DNA of 64,000 bases. Origin: Bacteroidales bacterium (GTDB lineage Bacteria > Bacteroidota > Bacteroidia > Bacteroidales > UBA932). The translations under genes and the position numbers were made by a program. Shown in pieces: positions 1-7,824 of this stretch (position 1 is the stretch's first letter; each line of letters begins with the position of its first letter). Location of the stretch: positions 62,001 through 126,000 of the forward strand of contig JAGCXV010000035.1 in the NCBI GenBank assembly GCA_017961175.1, read 5' to 3'. The notes beneath the pieces were generated by a model. That model worked only from the letters and a program-made list of their open reading frames with translations, was not told the DNA's origin and did no database searches.

Positions 1-175
1 GGCTCAAAATGGTAAGACCGGAAGAAAGTTTCTCTGCCGTCGGGCAATTGGTCTGGATATAAGCGTCCAGAATCCTCTCCTGGATTTCCCTGTCTGTAAT
101 ACTTTTCTCCTTGGCGCAGCCGGCAAGAGCCAGAAATGCAACCGCCAAAAGGGAAAATCTCAACTTTATATTCAT
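1..175 (-). CDS. FKBP-type prolyl isomerase lipoprotein, N-terminal part (GldI-like)
   Basis: Partial gene: ATG at 175 and 58 codons visible before the window edge. The N-terminus is a lipoprotein signal with hydrophobic core and lipobox LAGC (Cys at residue 20), followed by a charged segment (AKEKSITDREIQERILDAY). It starts 14 nt after the stop of another FKBP lipoprotein and shares that protein's layout of lipobox, charged spacer and AL/IL-D-x-Y motif, so I infer it is a second FKBP lipoprotein of the GldI type. Such pairs next to nrnA are common in Bacteroidota. The catalytic domain lies outside the window, so the family call rests on the N-terminus and context. It was found by reading the strand directly. 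Confidence 0.7.
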   Translation of the reverse strand, partial: MNIKLRFSLLAVAFLALAGCAKEKSITDREIQERILDAYIQTNCPTAEKLSSGLTILS

Positions 176-189
176 ATTTAAACTATTTG

Positions 190-720
190 TCAGTTCTTTA
201 CAATCTTTTCTATCTTCATCTCGAACAACAGAGGCGTTAGCTTCGGCAGCGTGTTCATGGTCTGGTTTCCGTAGCCATATCTCGCAGAGAAGATTATATA
301 GCAGCGCTCACCTGTCTTCACGCCTTCCAGACCTTTCTTCAACCCTTCCACAAGGGCAGAATGGCCAAGCTTCGTGCCAAAAGCCTTCCCGTCTGTAACG
401 AATCCGGCTTCCTCGGCAACCTCCTCGTCATTGGTTGCAAACAATGCTCCTTTGCCGCGGCTGAACACATATCCGCTGTAGTGAAAATATATGGAGTCCC
501 CGTTTGCAGCCTCTGTTCCGGCCCCCTCTTCCAGTATAACTCTCACAACACCTTCGTTATAAACCGCCGTATAGTCAGAACTCGGCGATGATACATAACT
601 ATCTATCAACGCTTCCTGATTGGCATAAGTGTTCTTGCGGTCCTCCTTGTCGCAGCAGATTGCCAGAAGAGCCGCAATGCACAATATCAGATATTTCTTG
701 GCCATACGAATATAATTCAT
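190..720 (-). CDS. FKBP-type peptidyl-prolyl cis-trans isomerase lipoprotein
   Basis: 176 aa. A lipoprotein signal (hydrophobic LILCIAALLAI, then Cys-Cys) predicts membrane anchoring. An FKBP domain fills about residues 70-174, with recognisable segments GDSIYFHYSGYVF, the central LVEGLKKGLEGVKTGER (matching the FKBP GxxxGL..M..GE pattern) and ARYGYGN. FKBPs isomerise Xaa-Pro bonds, and this one would act on envelope proteins as a folding helper. A second in-frame ATG at 705 gives a tighter signal peptide and could be the true start. It lies 8 nt downstream of nrnA and 14 nt upstream of the partial FKBP gene, so the three are probably co-transcribed. The specific client proteins are unknown. 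Confidence 0.88.
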   Translation of the reverse strand: MNYIRMAKKYLILCIAALLAICCDKEDRKNTYANQEALIDSYVSSPSSDYTAVYNEGVVRVILEEGAGTEAANGDSIYFHYSGYVFSRGKGALFATNDEEVAEEAGFVTDGKAFGTKLGHSALVEGLKKGLEGVKTGERCYIIFSARYGYGNQTMNTLPKLTPLLFEMKIEKIVKN

Positions 721-728
721 ATCAAAAG

Positions 729-1769
729 CTATGCCGAGAATCCCCCGAGGAACATCCTCAGAGACTTCTCGAAATAATCCGTCACCTCCTCTATCGGCTT
801 GTCATAAAGCCTGCCGCCGGCAGCCCTCTCGTGGCCGCCGCCATTGAAGAACAGACGGCAGAACCGGTTCACGGAAACGGCTCCCTTGCTCCGCAAAGAT
901 ACTTTAATATATCCATTCCCCTGCGTAAAAAGCGCAGAAATTTCCACATTCTTTATCTTGAGCGGAAGATTCACAAAACCCTCCGAATCTCCATCGCGAT
1001 AATTGTATCTGTCTTTTGTCTCCTGGTCCAGAACCAGCACGGCTGCCTTCAGATCGGGGAAGATAGTCATCTTGTCCTTCAGCATCAGCCCCATCAGCCT
1101 CATTCTCTCCTCGGAGAAGCTGTTCATTATCTCCATCTGGATCTTTTCCCTGTCTATTCCGGCCTCGGCGATCTGGGATGCCATAAGGAAAGTGGAAGGG
1201 AACACGGAATTGCAGAAATTGTTGGTATCCGTCATCATTCCCGTATAGAGAGAGGCCTTGCAGGCCAGCGGAATCTCCGTTCCTGTCTTCTTAGATGCTT
1301 CAGAAACGAGCCACCAGGCCAGTTCCGAGGCCGAAGATACTTCCGTCTTGGAAACCGTAAGGTCAGCAAACTTCTCCGGGAACGGATGATGGTCTATCAT
1401 AATCTTCCTGGCAGTGCTCTTCCTTATGATGTCCGCCATCTCCTCCGTCCTGGCCAAATCGTTGAGGTCCATACAGATAATGGTATCTGCCTCCTCCAGA
1501 AGGGAACGTGCCTCGTCCGGTTTTTCCGAATAAAGGACCACGGAGTCCGCTCCGTCCATAAACATCAGATAGTAAGGAATATGGTTAGGGACAACCATAG
1601 AAACCCGCACACCCTCCTTATCCTTGAAGAAACACTCCAGCCAGGCCTTCAGACCCGTGAGGCTTCCAATGCAGTCCCCGTCCGGATTGTGATGGCCCGC
1701 TATAACGATTTTCTTTGCCGGGAGGAGCATCTTGCAAAAGCTCCCTACGATTTTCGGATCAATTATCAT
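729..1769 (-). CDS. nrnA: DHH/DHHA1 phosphoesterase, bifunctional oligoribonuclease/pAp phosphatase
   Basis: 346 aa from the ATG at 1769. The open frame extends to 1865, but the extra 32 residues are hydrophobic, precede the conserved start of the family and overlap the divergent promoter region, so I reject them. DHH motifs are visible: GHHNPDGDCIGS (motif I), MDLND (motif II), IDHHPFPE (motif III) and TGMMTDTNNF (motif IV). The C-terminal DHHA1 domain carries FFNGGGHERAAGG. The family is Mn2+-dependent and degrades nano-RNA and dephosphorylates 3'-phosphoadenosine 5'-phosphate, linking RNA turnover to sulfur metabolism. It appears to be the first gene of a unit with the FKBP lipoproteins. 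Confidence 0.93.
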   Translation of the reverse strand: MIIDPKIVGSFCKMLLPAKKIVIAGHHNPDGDCIGSLTGLKAWLECFFKDKEGVRVSMVVPNHIPYYLMFMDGADSVVLYSEKPDEARSLLEEADTIICMDLNDLARTEEMADIIRKSTARKIMIDHHPFPEKFADLTVSKTEVSSASELAWWLVSEASKKTGTEIPLACKASLYTGMMTDTNNFCNSVFPSTFLMASQIAEAGIDREKIQMEIMNSFSEERMRLMGLMLKDKMTIFPDLKAAVLVLDQETKDRYNYRDGDSEGFVNLPLKIKNVEISALFTQGNGYIKVSLRSKGAVSVNRFCRLFFNGGGHERAAGGRLYDKPIEEVTDYFEKSLRMFLGGFSA

Positions 1770-1784
1770 AACTCTAACGAAAAG

Positions 1785-1792
1785 CAAATTTA
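1785..1792 (-). promoter_or_regulatory. Probable -7 element of the nrnA promoter
   Basis: Read on the minus strand this is TAAATTTG, matching the Bacteroidota -7 consensus TAnnTTTG, 16 nt before the nrnA ATG at 1769. I do not see a good -33 TTTG at the expected distance, so this is a partial match. Confidence 0.45.
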
Positions 1793-1799
1793 AAAATAA

Positions 1800-1831
1800 T
1801 TGGGTGATGAGAAGATTTTTTTTTATTTTTG
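1800..1831 (+). promoter_or_regulatory. Bacteroidota-type promoter for the single-TM protein/DUF3822/rsmD unit
   Basis: A -33 TTG at 1800-1802 and a -7 TATTTTTG at 1824-1831 are separated by 21 nt, within the usual range, and sit 36 nt ahead of the ATG at 1868. It is divergent from the nrnA -7 box a few bases to the left. Confidence 0.5.
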
Positions 1832-1867
1832 TCCTTGTTAAACCTAAAGGAAATAAGAAACACACAT

Positions 1868-2554
1868 ATGAAAAAGTTATTTACCATTGTTATTCTCCCT
1901 CTAATCATCATCCTGTTGGGATATCTGATCGTTAAGGGCGTAATGAAACCTATCAAGTTCAACGAAGAAAGAGCTGCAAGAGAGCAGGTTGCAATTCAGA
2001 AGCTGAAAGACATCCGCGATCTTCAGGTTGCTTACAAGAACAAGTACGGAAAGTTCGCCTCCTCCTTGGATTCCCTGGCTGATTTCTACAAGAATGACAA
2101 GATGATCATCAACATGCAGATCGGTTCCGTCAATGACTCCGCAATGGTAGCGCATACGGAAGCTGTAAGGAATGCAAACAAGAAGAATAAGCTCACAGAC
2201 AAGGATCTGTACGAACTCTACAAGAAAGGCGACAAGAATCTCGTATTCTCCATCAAGAGCGAAATCCCTGTCAAGGACACTCTCCTCAAGAGAGAAGATT
2301 TCAACATAGACCATTTGGCAGACATTCCATTCTCAGATGGTGCCAAGATCGGTCTGAAGAGTATCGTAAAGCAGGTTTCAGGCGTGGATGTTCCTTTGTT
2401 TGAGGCAACTATTCCTTTCGACGATCTTCTCAAAGGCATGGATCACCAGCTTCTGGTAAACCTTAAGTGCGAGAAAGACAAGATGAACAAGTTCCCTGGC
2501 CTGAAGGTTGGAAGCATTGATGCTCCTAACAACAACGCAGGTAACTGGGAATAA
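1868..2554 (+). CDS. Single-transmembrane protein of unknown function, pseudopilin-like N-terminal layout
   Basis: 228 aa from the ATG at 1868 (an in-frame ATG at 1829 would lie on the promoter). There is one transmembrane helix at about residues 4-25, then a long amphipathic, charged helix (about 30-50), then a segment VAYKNKYGKFASSLDSLADF. Helix plus a short Y-x-x-K-x-G-x-[FY]-x-x-S-x-x-x-L motif resembles the layout of type II/IV pseudopilins, but I see no prepilin-peptidase site (Gly followed by hydrophobics with Glu at +5), so homology is not shown. The rest is soluble and lysine-rich. Its TAA overlaps the next ATG (TAATG), so it is translationally linked to the DUF3822 gene and rsmD. 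Function is not recognised. Confidence 0.75.
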   Translation: MKKLFTIVILPLIIILLGYLIVKGVMKPIKFNEERAAREQVAIQKLKDIRDLQVAYKNKYGKFASSLDSLADFYKNDKMIINMQIGSVNDSAMVAHTEAVRNANKKNKLTDKDLYELYKKGDKNLVFSIKSEIPVKDTLLKREDFNIDHLADIPFSDGAKIGLKSIVKQVSGVDVPLFEATIPFDDLLKGMDHQLLVNLKCEKDKMNKFPGLKVGSIDAPNNNAGNWE

Positions 2555-3060
2555 TGTCAGAATACTCTCCGACACATTTATTCACTCTCGTACCTGAAGG
2601 TTTTTCAGACAGGAAAAACCGGGAAACTATCTTCTGCACCTTATTCCCTACGGAAAAAGATGCAGAAGTTCTTTCTATACCCGTCCCTCAGTATTCTGCA
2701 GTCCTGATTTACAGCTGGGAAGGCAGGAACCGGTCCATCACTCCGGACTCCGGTGTACTGCCAACGGTCTTCAAGCATTTGAAAGACCTGTCTGCTCTCA
2801 AGGACCACAACAAGCTCATCGTGGATTTTGACATAGAGCGCAAGCAGACCTGCATTCTCCTTGCTGAAGGAGAAAGGCTGATTGCCGCCAACAGCTACCA
2901 CACCGTAGACTTCCCTACCGCAGTTTACTATATGCTGGAGCTTCTCAGCAAAAGCCAGATAAACCCTCAGCAGACTACCGTAAACCTTATCGGCAAGGCA
3001 GATGATGCCCAGCTGAAGATGCTCAAATCATACGTCAGGGACATAAAGCTCTGCCTCTAG
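2554..3060 (+). CDS. DUF3822 family protein
   Basis: 168 aa. The sequence and position match the Bacteroidota DUF3822 family, whose genes usually sit directly before rsmD. The fold in related DUF3822 proteins is thought to be ASKHA-like, and the VDFDIERKQTCILLAEGERLIAA-type strand pattern (start of a beta hairpin near residue 85) is compatible with that. There is no signal peptide or membrane segment, so it is cytoplasmic. It overlaps the upstream stop by one base and is 4 nt from rsmD. The biochemical role is unknown. Confidence 0.75.
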   Translation: MSEYSPTHLFTLVPEGFSDRKNRETIFCTLFPTEKDAEVLSIPVPQYSAVLIYSWEGRNRSITPDSGVLPTVFKHLKDLSALKDHNKLIVDFDIERKQTCILLAEGERLIAANSYHTVDFPTAVYYMLELLSKSQINPQQTTVNLIGKADDAQLKMLKSYVRDIKLCL

Positions 3061-3064
3061 ACAA

Positions 3065-3601
3065 ATGAGAATAATCGGAGGAAAACTTAAGGGAAAGACC
3101 ATCAATCCGCCTGCAGGCTATCCTGCCAGGCCTACAACCGATTTTGCCAAGGAGGGACTTTTCAACATTCTGGAAAGCGAGTATGAGCTGGAGGGCTTCA
3201 CCCTCCTGGACCTTTTCGGAGGCACCGGCAGCATCAGCGCGGAGTTTATATCAAGAGGCGGGAAAGAGGCCATATGCGTGGAAATGAACCGCAAGAACGC
3301 ATCTTTCATAAGCAAGATGCACAAAAGCCTAGGCCTGAAGGAAATCCGCACCGTCCACAGCAATGTCTTCGATTTCCTGGATATCTGCACCCGCCAGTTC
3401 GATTTCATCTTCGCAGATCCACCATATAAGCTCGAGGGCATAGACAGCCTTCCGGACAAGATTTTCAACCGGGAAACCCCTATCCTCAGCGGTCAGGGAT
3501 ACTTTATCCTGGAGCACAGTGCAGACTATGATTTTTCCGCCCATCCTCATTTTAAAAAGGAGCGGCATTACGGGAACGTGCATTTTTCATTTTTTTCATA
3601 A
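3065..3601 (+). CDS. rsmD: 16S rRNA (guanine(966)-N(2))-methyltransferase
   Basis: 178 aa, the usual family length. It opens with the family-typical MRIIGGKLKGK and RPTTDFAKEGLFNIL segments. The SAM-binding glycine motif is DLFGGTGSISAEF (about residues 48-60), and the catalytic motif of N2-guanine methyltransferases, FADPPYKLEG, lies near residues 118-127. RsmD methylates G966 of 16S rRNA in the small subunit. It is the third gene of the unit starting at 1868. Confidence 0.93.
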   Translation: MRIIGGKLKGKTINPPAGYPARPTTDFAKEGLFNILESEYELEGFTLLDLFGGTGSISAEFISRGGKEAICVEMNRKNASFISKMHKSLGLKEIRTVHSNVFDFLDICTRQFDFIFADPPYKLEGIDSLPDKIFNRETPILSGQGYFILEHSADYDFSAHPHFKKERHYGNVHFSFFS

Positions 3602-3606
3602 AACCG

Positions 3607-3637
3607 TTTGCACATTCCAAAAAGATATCTATATTTG
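3607..3637 (+). promoter_or_regulatory. Promoter of tRNA-Asp
   Basis: TTTG at 3607-3610, 19 nt spacer, TATATTTG at 3630-3637: a full match to the Bacteroidota consensus. The mature tRNA begins 18 nt later at 3655. Confidence 0.8.
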
Positions 3638-3654
3638 CACTCCCAACGCGGAAT

Positions 3655-3729
3655 GGTGCGTTAGTTCAGTTTGGTTAGAATGCCTGCCTGTCACGCAGGA
3701 GGTCACGAGTTCGAGCCTCGTACGCACCG
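3655..3729 (+). tRNA. tRNA-Asp (anticodon GTC)
   Basis: 75 nt cloverleaf: acceptor stem GGTGCGT/ACGCACC, D arm closed by GTTC/GAAT, anticodon stem CCTGC/GCAGG with loop CTGTCAC (anticodon GTC), T stem ACGAG/CTCGT with loop TTCGAGC, discriminator G at 3729. The 3' CCA is not encoded, as is usual in this phylum. It has its own promoter upstream and a terminator hairpin directly downstream. Confidence 0.95.
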
Positions 3730-3730
3730 C

Positions 3731-3760
3731 AAAAAGCCGCCCGAAAGAGCGGCTTTTTTT
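3731..3760. terminator. Bidirectional intrinsic terminator between tRNA-Asp and the acyl-CoA synthetase gene
   Basis: Stem AGCCGC/GCGGCT (3735-3740 and 3748-3753) flanked by an A-run on the left and a T-run on the right, so it can terminate both the tRNA (plus) and the convergent minus-strand gene ending at 3779. Confidence 0.8.
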
Positions 3761-3778
3761 TATACTGAGTTTAATAAT

Positions 3779-5527
3779 CTATTCTATTTTGACTCCCTGG
3801 TCGGCGAGCATCTTCAGTCCGATATCCTTCAGTTTGAACTTCTGGATCTTGCCGCTGCCGGTAAGAGGATATTCGTCCACGAAGAGGACATATTTAGGTA
3901 TCTTGAATCTGGAAATCTTTCCGAAGCAGAAGTCCTTTACGATTTCTTCCGTAAGATGTGCATCCGGTTTCTGGATAATGTATGCCGCAACAGCCTCCCC
4001 GTACTTCTTGGAAGGGATTCCCGCAACCTGGACATCCTGGACGCCAGGCAGATGGTACAGGAACTCCTCTATCTCCCTCGGGTAGATGTTTTCTCCTCCG
4101 CGGATAATCATATCCTTTATTCTGCCTGTTACCCTGAAGTTTCCGTTCTCATCCAGGTAGCCGAGGTCTCCGGAATGCAGCCATCCGTCCTTGTCGATAG
4201 TCTCGGCTGTAGCTTCCGGATTATTGTAATAACCGGCCATATTGTTGTAGCCGCGGTTGCAGAATTCTCCAACCTCCCCGACCTTGCAGAAACGTCCCGT
4301 TCCCGGCTCGATGATCTTGACTTCAGTATGCTCGAACTCGTAACCCACCGTCGTGCATCTTTCCTCAAATGACTGCTCGTATCTGGTGTGGGTCATTCCC
4401 GGAGATGCTTCCGTCAATCCATACACGCTGGTAACCCTCATATACATCTTCTCTTCAACCTCCTTCATAAGCTCGATCGGGCAGAGGGCCCCGGCCATGA
4501 TTCCCACCCTCAGGCTCCTCATATTGAACATCTTGAACATAGGGTGAGTAAGCATCGCGATATACATTGTAGGCACTCCATAAACAGATGTGCACTTCTC
4601 GCGGTGAATGGAAGCAAGAACTACCAGAGGGTCGAACCTCTCCACCATCACCTGGGTGCATCCGTGCGTGATGACATTCATCGTGGCCAGCACTATTCCA
4701 AAGCAGTGGAAAAGCGGAACGCAGCAGCAGAGCCTGTCGGATGAAGAGAAGAGCATGTGCTCACCGGTCAGAAAACCGTTGTTGGTAATGTTGCGGTGAG
4801 TAAGCATCACTCCTTTAGGGAAACCTGTCGTCCCCGATGTGTACTGCATATTGACAACATCGTTGCACTTCACCTGCTTTTTCAGCCTGTCAAGTTCAGT
4901 GTCATCCGTGTATTCTCCGAGAATAAGAAGCTCCTGGGTGTTGTACATCCCCCGGTACTTCTCCTGTCCGATGAAAACCACGTTCTTTAGATATGGGAAA
5001 CGGCTGCTTTCAAGTTTGCCTCTCTCGCACTCCCTGAGTTCAGGCAGCATCTTGTAGGTCATTCCGAGAAAATCCGTATCCCTGTCGCGGTCTATGATGC
5101 ACAGTGTATGAAGGTCAGCATCCTTGCAAAGATACTCCAGCTCGTTCTGCTGATAATTCGTGTTAACGGTAACGCATACCGCTCCAATCTTGGCGCAGGC
5201 ATACATAACTGTCAGCCAGTCAGGGACATTTGTCGCCCAGATTCCGACATGGGTTCCGCGGGTCACACCTATTCCTATAAATCCTTTCGCCAAAGTGTCC
5301 ACACGATGATTCAGCTGGGAGTAAGTGAACCTCAGGTCACGGTCAGAATAGACCAGCGCCTCCCTGTCCGGACATTCGGAGGCCCATTTTTCAAGCCATT
5401 GGCCGATTGTCCTGTCAGAAAGCGGAAGTTCACGGCTTTTTCTTCTGAGGCGGCTCTGGATATCCGCCAGAATATCGGAGACCCTGCGGGATGCGTTATC
5501 TCTTATCTCCTTGATTCTTTTTACCAT
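3779..5527 (-). CDS. AMP-binding acyl-CoA synthetase (long-chain fatty-acid-CoA ligase-like)
   Basis: 582 aa ANL-superfamily enzyme. The P-loop-like motif YTSGTTGFPKG (about residue 225) binds ATP; VYGLTEASPG (about 370) is the A5 motif; GWLHSGDLGYLDENGNFRVTGR (about 445-465) is the A7/A8 region; GSGKIQK near the C-terminus carries the catalytic lysine (A10). The family activates a carboxylic acid to acyl-AMP and then acyl-CoA. Length and motif spacing fit medium/long-chain acyl-CoA synthetases, but the acid cannot be read from sequence. The N-terminal 35 residues are basic and amphipathic. It follows the XRE-cupin gene by 18 nt, so the regulator and ligase are probably co-transcribed. Confidence 0.88.
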   Translation of the reverse strand: MVKRIKEIRDNASRRVSDILADIQSRLRRKSRELPLSDRTIGQWLEKWASECPDREALVYSDRDLRFTYSQLNHRVDTLAKGFIGIGVTRGTHVGIWATNVPDWLTVMYACAKIGAVCVTVNTNYQQNELEYLCKDADLHTLCIIDRDRDTDFLGMTYKMLPELRECERGKLESSRFPYLKNVVFIGQEKYRGMYNTQELLILGEYTDDTELDRLKKQVKCNDVVNMQYTSGTTGFPKGVMLTHRNITNNGFLTGEHMLFSSSDRLCCCVPLFHCFGIVLATMNVITHGCTQVMVERFDPLVVLASIHREKCTSVYGVPTMYIAMLTHPMFKMFNMRSLRVGIMAGALCPIELMKEVEEKMYMRVTSVYGLTEASPGMTHTRYEQSFEERCTTVGYEFEHTEVKIIEPGTGRFCKVGEVGEFCNRGYNNMAGYYNNPEATAETIDKDGWLHSGDLGYLDENGNFRVTGRIKDMIIRGGENIYPREIEEFLYHLPGVQDVQVAGIPSKKYGEAVAAYIIQKPDAHLTEEIVKDFCFGKISRFKIPKYVLFVDEYPLTGSGKIQKFKLKDIGLKMLADQGVKIE

Positions 5528-5545
5528 AGCAGAAAAGGGATTGAG

Positions 5546-6121
5546 CTAGGCCGGGAAATATGTTACTGCAAGTATCTTGCAAGGTTTCTTCTTGAGAGCT
5601 GAAGCCAGATGATGGGGTACTATGGAATCGTAATAAATACTCTGACCAGGTTTGAGGACATAAACCTGCTTTCCGTATCCGACTTCAAGCTTGCCATCGA
5701 GCACAAGCAGGAACTCTTCTCCTTCGTGAGATGCATAATACTTCTTTCCCCCGGCCGGGTCCAGCACAACTACTGTAGCGTCCATCTGCCTGTTTTTCTT
5801 CTGCGATGAAAGAGAAAAGAAATGCATATGGTCCCTTCCGGTGCTGCGGCCGCGGATGCCGTTAACCCTTCTCCTTGACTTGAGAGAAGAAACAACCGGA
5901 GAAAGATCTTCTTCCCCGTCCAGGAAAGTTCCTGTTCTGATTCCTAATACTTTTGAAATCTTAGACACATTACCAAGATTCGGTGTATCATCGTCATTTT
6001 CAATCTCTTTCAGATAAGATTTGCTTAATCCTGTTTCTTTCTTGATATCTTCAACCGTCATTTTCTTGGCTTCACGGACCGATTTTATCCGGTTACCAAT
6101 TTTAGTATCGACCCTGTTCAT
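5546..6121 (-). CDS. XRE-family transcriptional regulator with C-terminal cupin sensor domain
   Basis: 191 aa. The N-terminal HTH (residues about 6-65) has the pattern GNRIKSVREAKKMTVEDIKK followed by TGLSKSYLKEIE, typical of XRE/Cro regulators. The C-terminal cupin_2 barrel (about 115-190) contains HEGEEFLLVLDGKLEVGYG and PGQSIYYDSIVPHHL. In this architecture the cupin usually binds a small metabolite and tunes DNA binding. It is the first gene of a pair with the acyl-CoA synthetase, so I infer that it senses the ligase's substrate or product. Four bases upstream of the ATG there is a CTAAT-N8-ATTAG inverted repeat (6125-6142) that could be its own operator. Confidence 0.88.
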   Translation of the reverse strand: MNRVDTKIGNRIKSVREAKKMTVEDIKKETGLSKSYLKEIENDDDTPNLGNVSKISKVLGIRTGTFLDGEEDLSPVVSSLKSRRRVNGIRGRSTGRDHMHFFSLSSQKKNRQMDATVVVLDPAGGKKYYASHEGEEFLLVLDGKLEVGYGKQVYVLKPGQSIYYDSIVPHHLASALKKKPCKILAVTYFPA

Positions 6122-6272
6122 GTCCTAATGCTTATAAATTAGAAGCGAAAATAATATTTTTTTCTTTCCCCGTATGCATAAATTATACCGCAACCGTAAC
6201 AACTTCGCCCCGCAACAATACCTGAAATCAAATAAAAATCGTTATATTAGTGGCTGTTAAGGGAGAAAAAAT

Positions 6273-7181
6273 ATGGATTTCAGACTGAAAGTTTTTGTTA
6301 CGGCTGCCGAGTTTTTGAATTTCAGCCGCACGGCCGAGACACTGGGTATTTCCCAGCCGGCCGTAAGCAAGCATATCAAGGCTCTGGAAGACCAGTACAA
6401 GGTGGAGCTGTTCTCCAGGCAAGGCAACAAATACCAGCTTACCTACAGTGGAGAAATCCTCCTGGAAAAAGCAAAAAGAATCTTGGCGCTCTACAAGGAA
6501 ATGGCCCAGGAAAGCTCCCTGCTTTCAACCGTTACGGAAGGAAACTTCACGATAGGAATCCCACGTGCGCTTTACTATGGCATGTTCCCGGACTTTGCCG
6601 CAGACTGGTGCCGCCTCTCACCGAAGAGCAGCATCAGCCACAAAGTTTTGGATCTCAAACAGATAGAAAATGCAGTGAATAACGGGGAAGTAAGTGTTGG
6701 AATCAAGGCCGGCGGAAAGGAAGAGGAGCTGGACTATTTCTTCACCGATATTCTCCTTGCCGTTACCCCATCGCTGAATAAGGATAACCAGTATATAGAT
6801 ATCGCCGAGACAAGGCTTCTTTTTTATGAGGGAGATCCGGAGACTTCCGCAGAAATCTCAGCGATGCTTTCTGATTCCGGAATCAACCCATCCACACTGA
6901 ATATCGCAGCCACGATGAAAGACCCGTCCTCCGCCATAAAATTCCTAGTGGAATACGGCAGGGGCACGTCATCCACGGCTCCGCCTCTGGTTTCCTTCCT
7001 CTGGAAGAGCCAGGTCAACGAACTGATAACCAGTGGCATTCTGAAGACCGTATCAATTACGGAACTTGAAGACACAGCCAGAATCAGACGGCATTACTCC
7101 GTTTGCAGAAACCTGGAGAACACCATCCCGACCTTTGCATCGTTTGCACGCGGCTGGGCCAAAAAGAAATCGCTTATATAA
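6273..7181 (+). CDS. LysR-family transcriptional regulator
   Basis: 302 aa, normal family length. The N-terminal winged HTH (residues 1-60) reads TAAEFLNFSRTAETLGISQPAVSKHIKALE, with the conserved SQPAVSxxIxxLE recognition helix and the family LLEKAKRIL linker helix. The remaining approximately 210 residues are the periplasmic-binding-protein-like effector domain. It is transcribed away from the XRE-cupin gene across a 151-bp gap, so it could also control that divergent promoter. The next gene, an N-acetyltransferase, has its own -7 box and is not clearly a target. Confidence 0.9.
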   Translation: MDFRLKVFVTAAEFLNFSRTAETLGISQPAVSKHIKALEDQYKVELFSRQGNKYQLTYSGEILLEKAKRILALYKEMAQESSLLSTVTEGNFTIGIPRALYYGMFPDFAADWCRLSPKSSISHKVLDLKQIENAVNNGEVSVGIKAGGKEEELDYFFTDILLAVTPSLNKDNQYIDIAETRLLFYEGDPETSAEISAMLSDSGINPSTLNIAATMKDPSSAIKFLVEYGRGTSSTAPPLVSFLWKSQVNELITSGILKTVSITELEDTARIRRHYSVCRNLENTIPTFASFARGWAKKKSLI

Positions 7182-7193
7182 GGCTGGATTGAT

Positions 7194-7201
7194 TATATTT
7201 G
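7194..7201 (+). promoter_or_regulatory. Probable -7 element ahead of the N-acetyltransferase gene
   Basis: TATATTTG matches TAnnTTTG and lies 25 nt before the ATG at 7226. No clear TTTG at -33 was found, so the match is partial. Confidence 0.45.
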
Positions 7202-7225
7202 TATGGACATAAAACAGTTCCCGTT

Positions 7226-7819
7226 ATGGAAGAAAAATATTTTGCTCACCCGACAGCGGTGATTGATGATGGCTGCACCATTGGAGAAGGATGCAAGATC
7301 TGGCATTTCTCACACATTATGGAAGGTGCTGTATTGGGAGAAAAGTGCAATATCGGGCAGAATGTGGTTATTTCTCCCGGTGTTACCCTTGGCAGAAACT
7401 GCAAGGTGCAGAATAATGTATCTGTCTATACTGGAGTTATCTGCGCAGATGATGTATTCCTGGGGCCGAGCTGTGTGTTCACCAATGTAACCAATCCCAG
7501 AAGCGCCGTAAGCCGCAAGGACTGCTACCGCAGGACAATGGTAGGCAAGGGTGCGACCATCGGTGCCAACGCCACCATAGTGTGCGGACACAATATCGGT
7601 GAATATGCATTCATTGGAGCTGGAGCGGTTATCACAAAGGATGTTCTTCCATATGCCCTTGTCGTGGGAAATCCGGCCCGCCAGATCGGATGGATGAGCG
7701 AAAGGGGCTGCCGCCTGCTTTTCAAGAAAGAAAAAGGCGGAGATATGATAGCCGTATGTCCTGAAAGCGGACAGAGGTATAAGCTCTATAACAAGATGGT
7801 TTACAAGCTGGAAGAATAA
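7226..7819 (+). CDS. Left-handed beta-helix N-acetyltransferase, WbpD/WlbB-like
   Basis: 197 aa from the ATG at 7226; a TTG at 7199 in the same frame overlaps the -7 box and is rejected. Hexapeptide repeats of the [LIV]-G-x4 type run through residues about 10-150 (for example [46 protein letters not shown]), forming a left-handed beta helix. The C-terminal tail [10 protein letters not shown] is typical of UDP-2-acetamido-3-amino-2,3-dideoxy-glucuronate N-acetyltransferases, which use acetyl-CoA in nucleotide-sugar synthesis for O-antigen or capsule. None of the other enzymes of that pathway are nearby, so the acceptor is uncertain. Confidence 0.82.
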   Translation: MEEKYFAHPTAVIDDGCTIGEGCKIWHFSHIMEGAVLGEKCNIGQNVVISPGVTLGRNCKVQNNVSVYTGVICADDVFLGPSCVFTNVTNPRSAVSRKDCYRRTMVGKGATIGANATIVCGHNIGEYAFIGAGAVITKDVLPYALVVGNPARQIGWMSERGCRLLFKKEKGGDMIAVCPESGQRYKLYNKMVYKLEE

Positions 7820-7824
7820 TTACT

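Noticed and set aside
588..1793. 401-codon open frame on the plus strand
   Set aside because: Antisense to nrnA, which has all DHH motifs.
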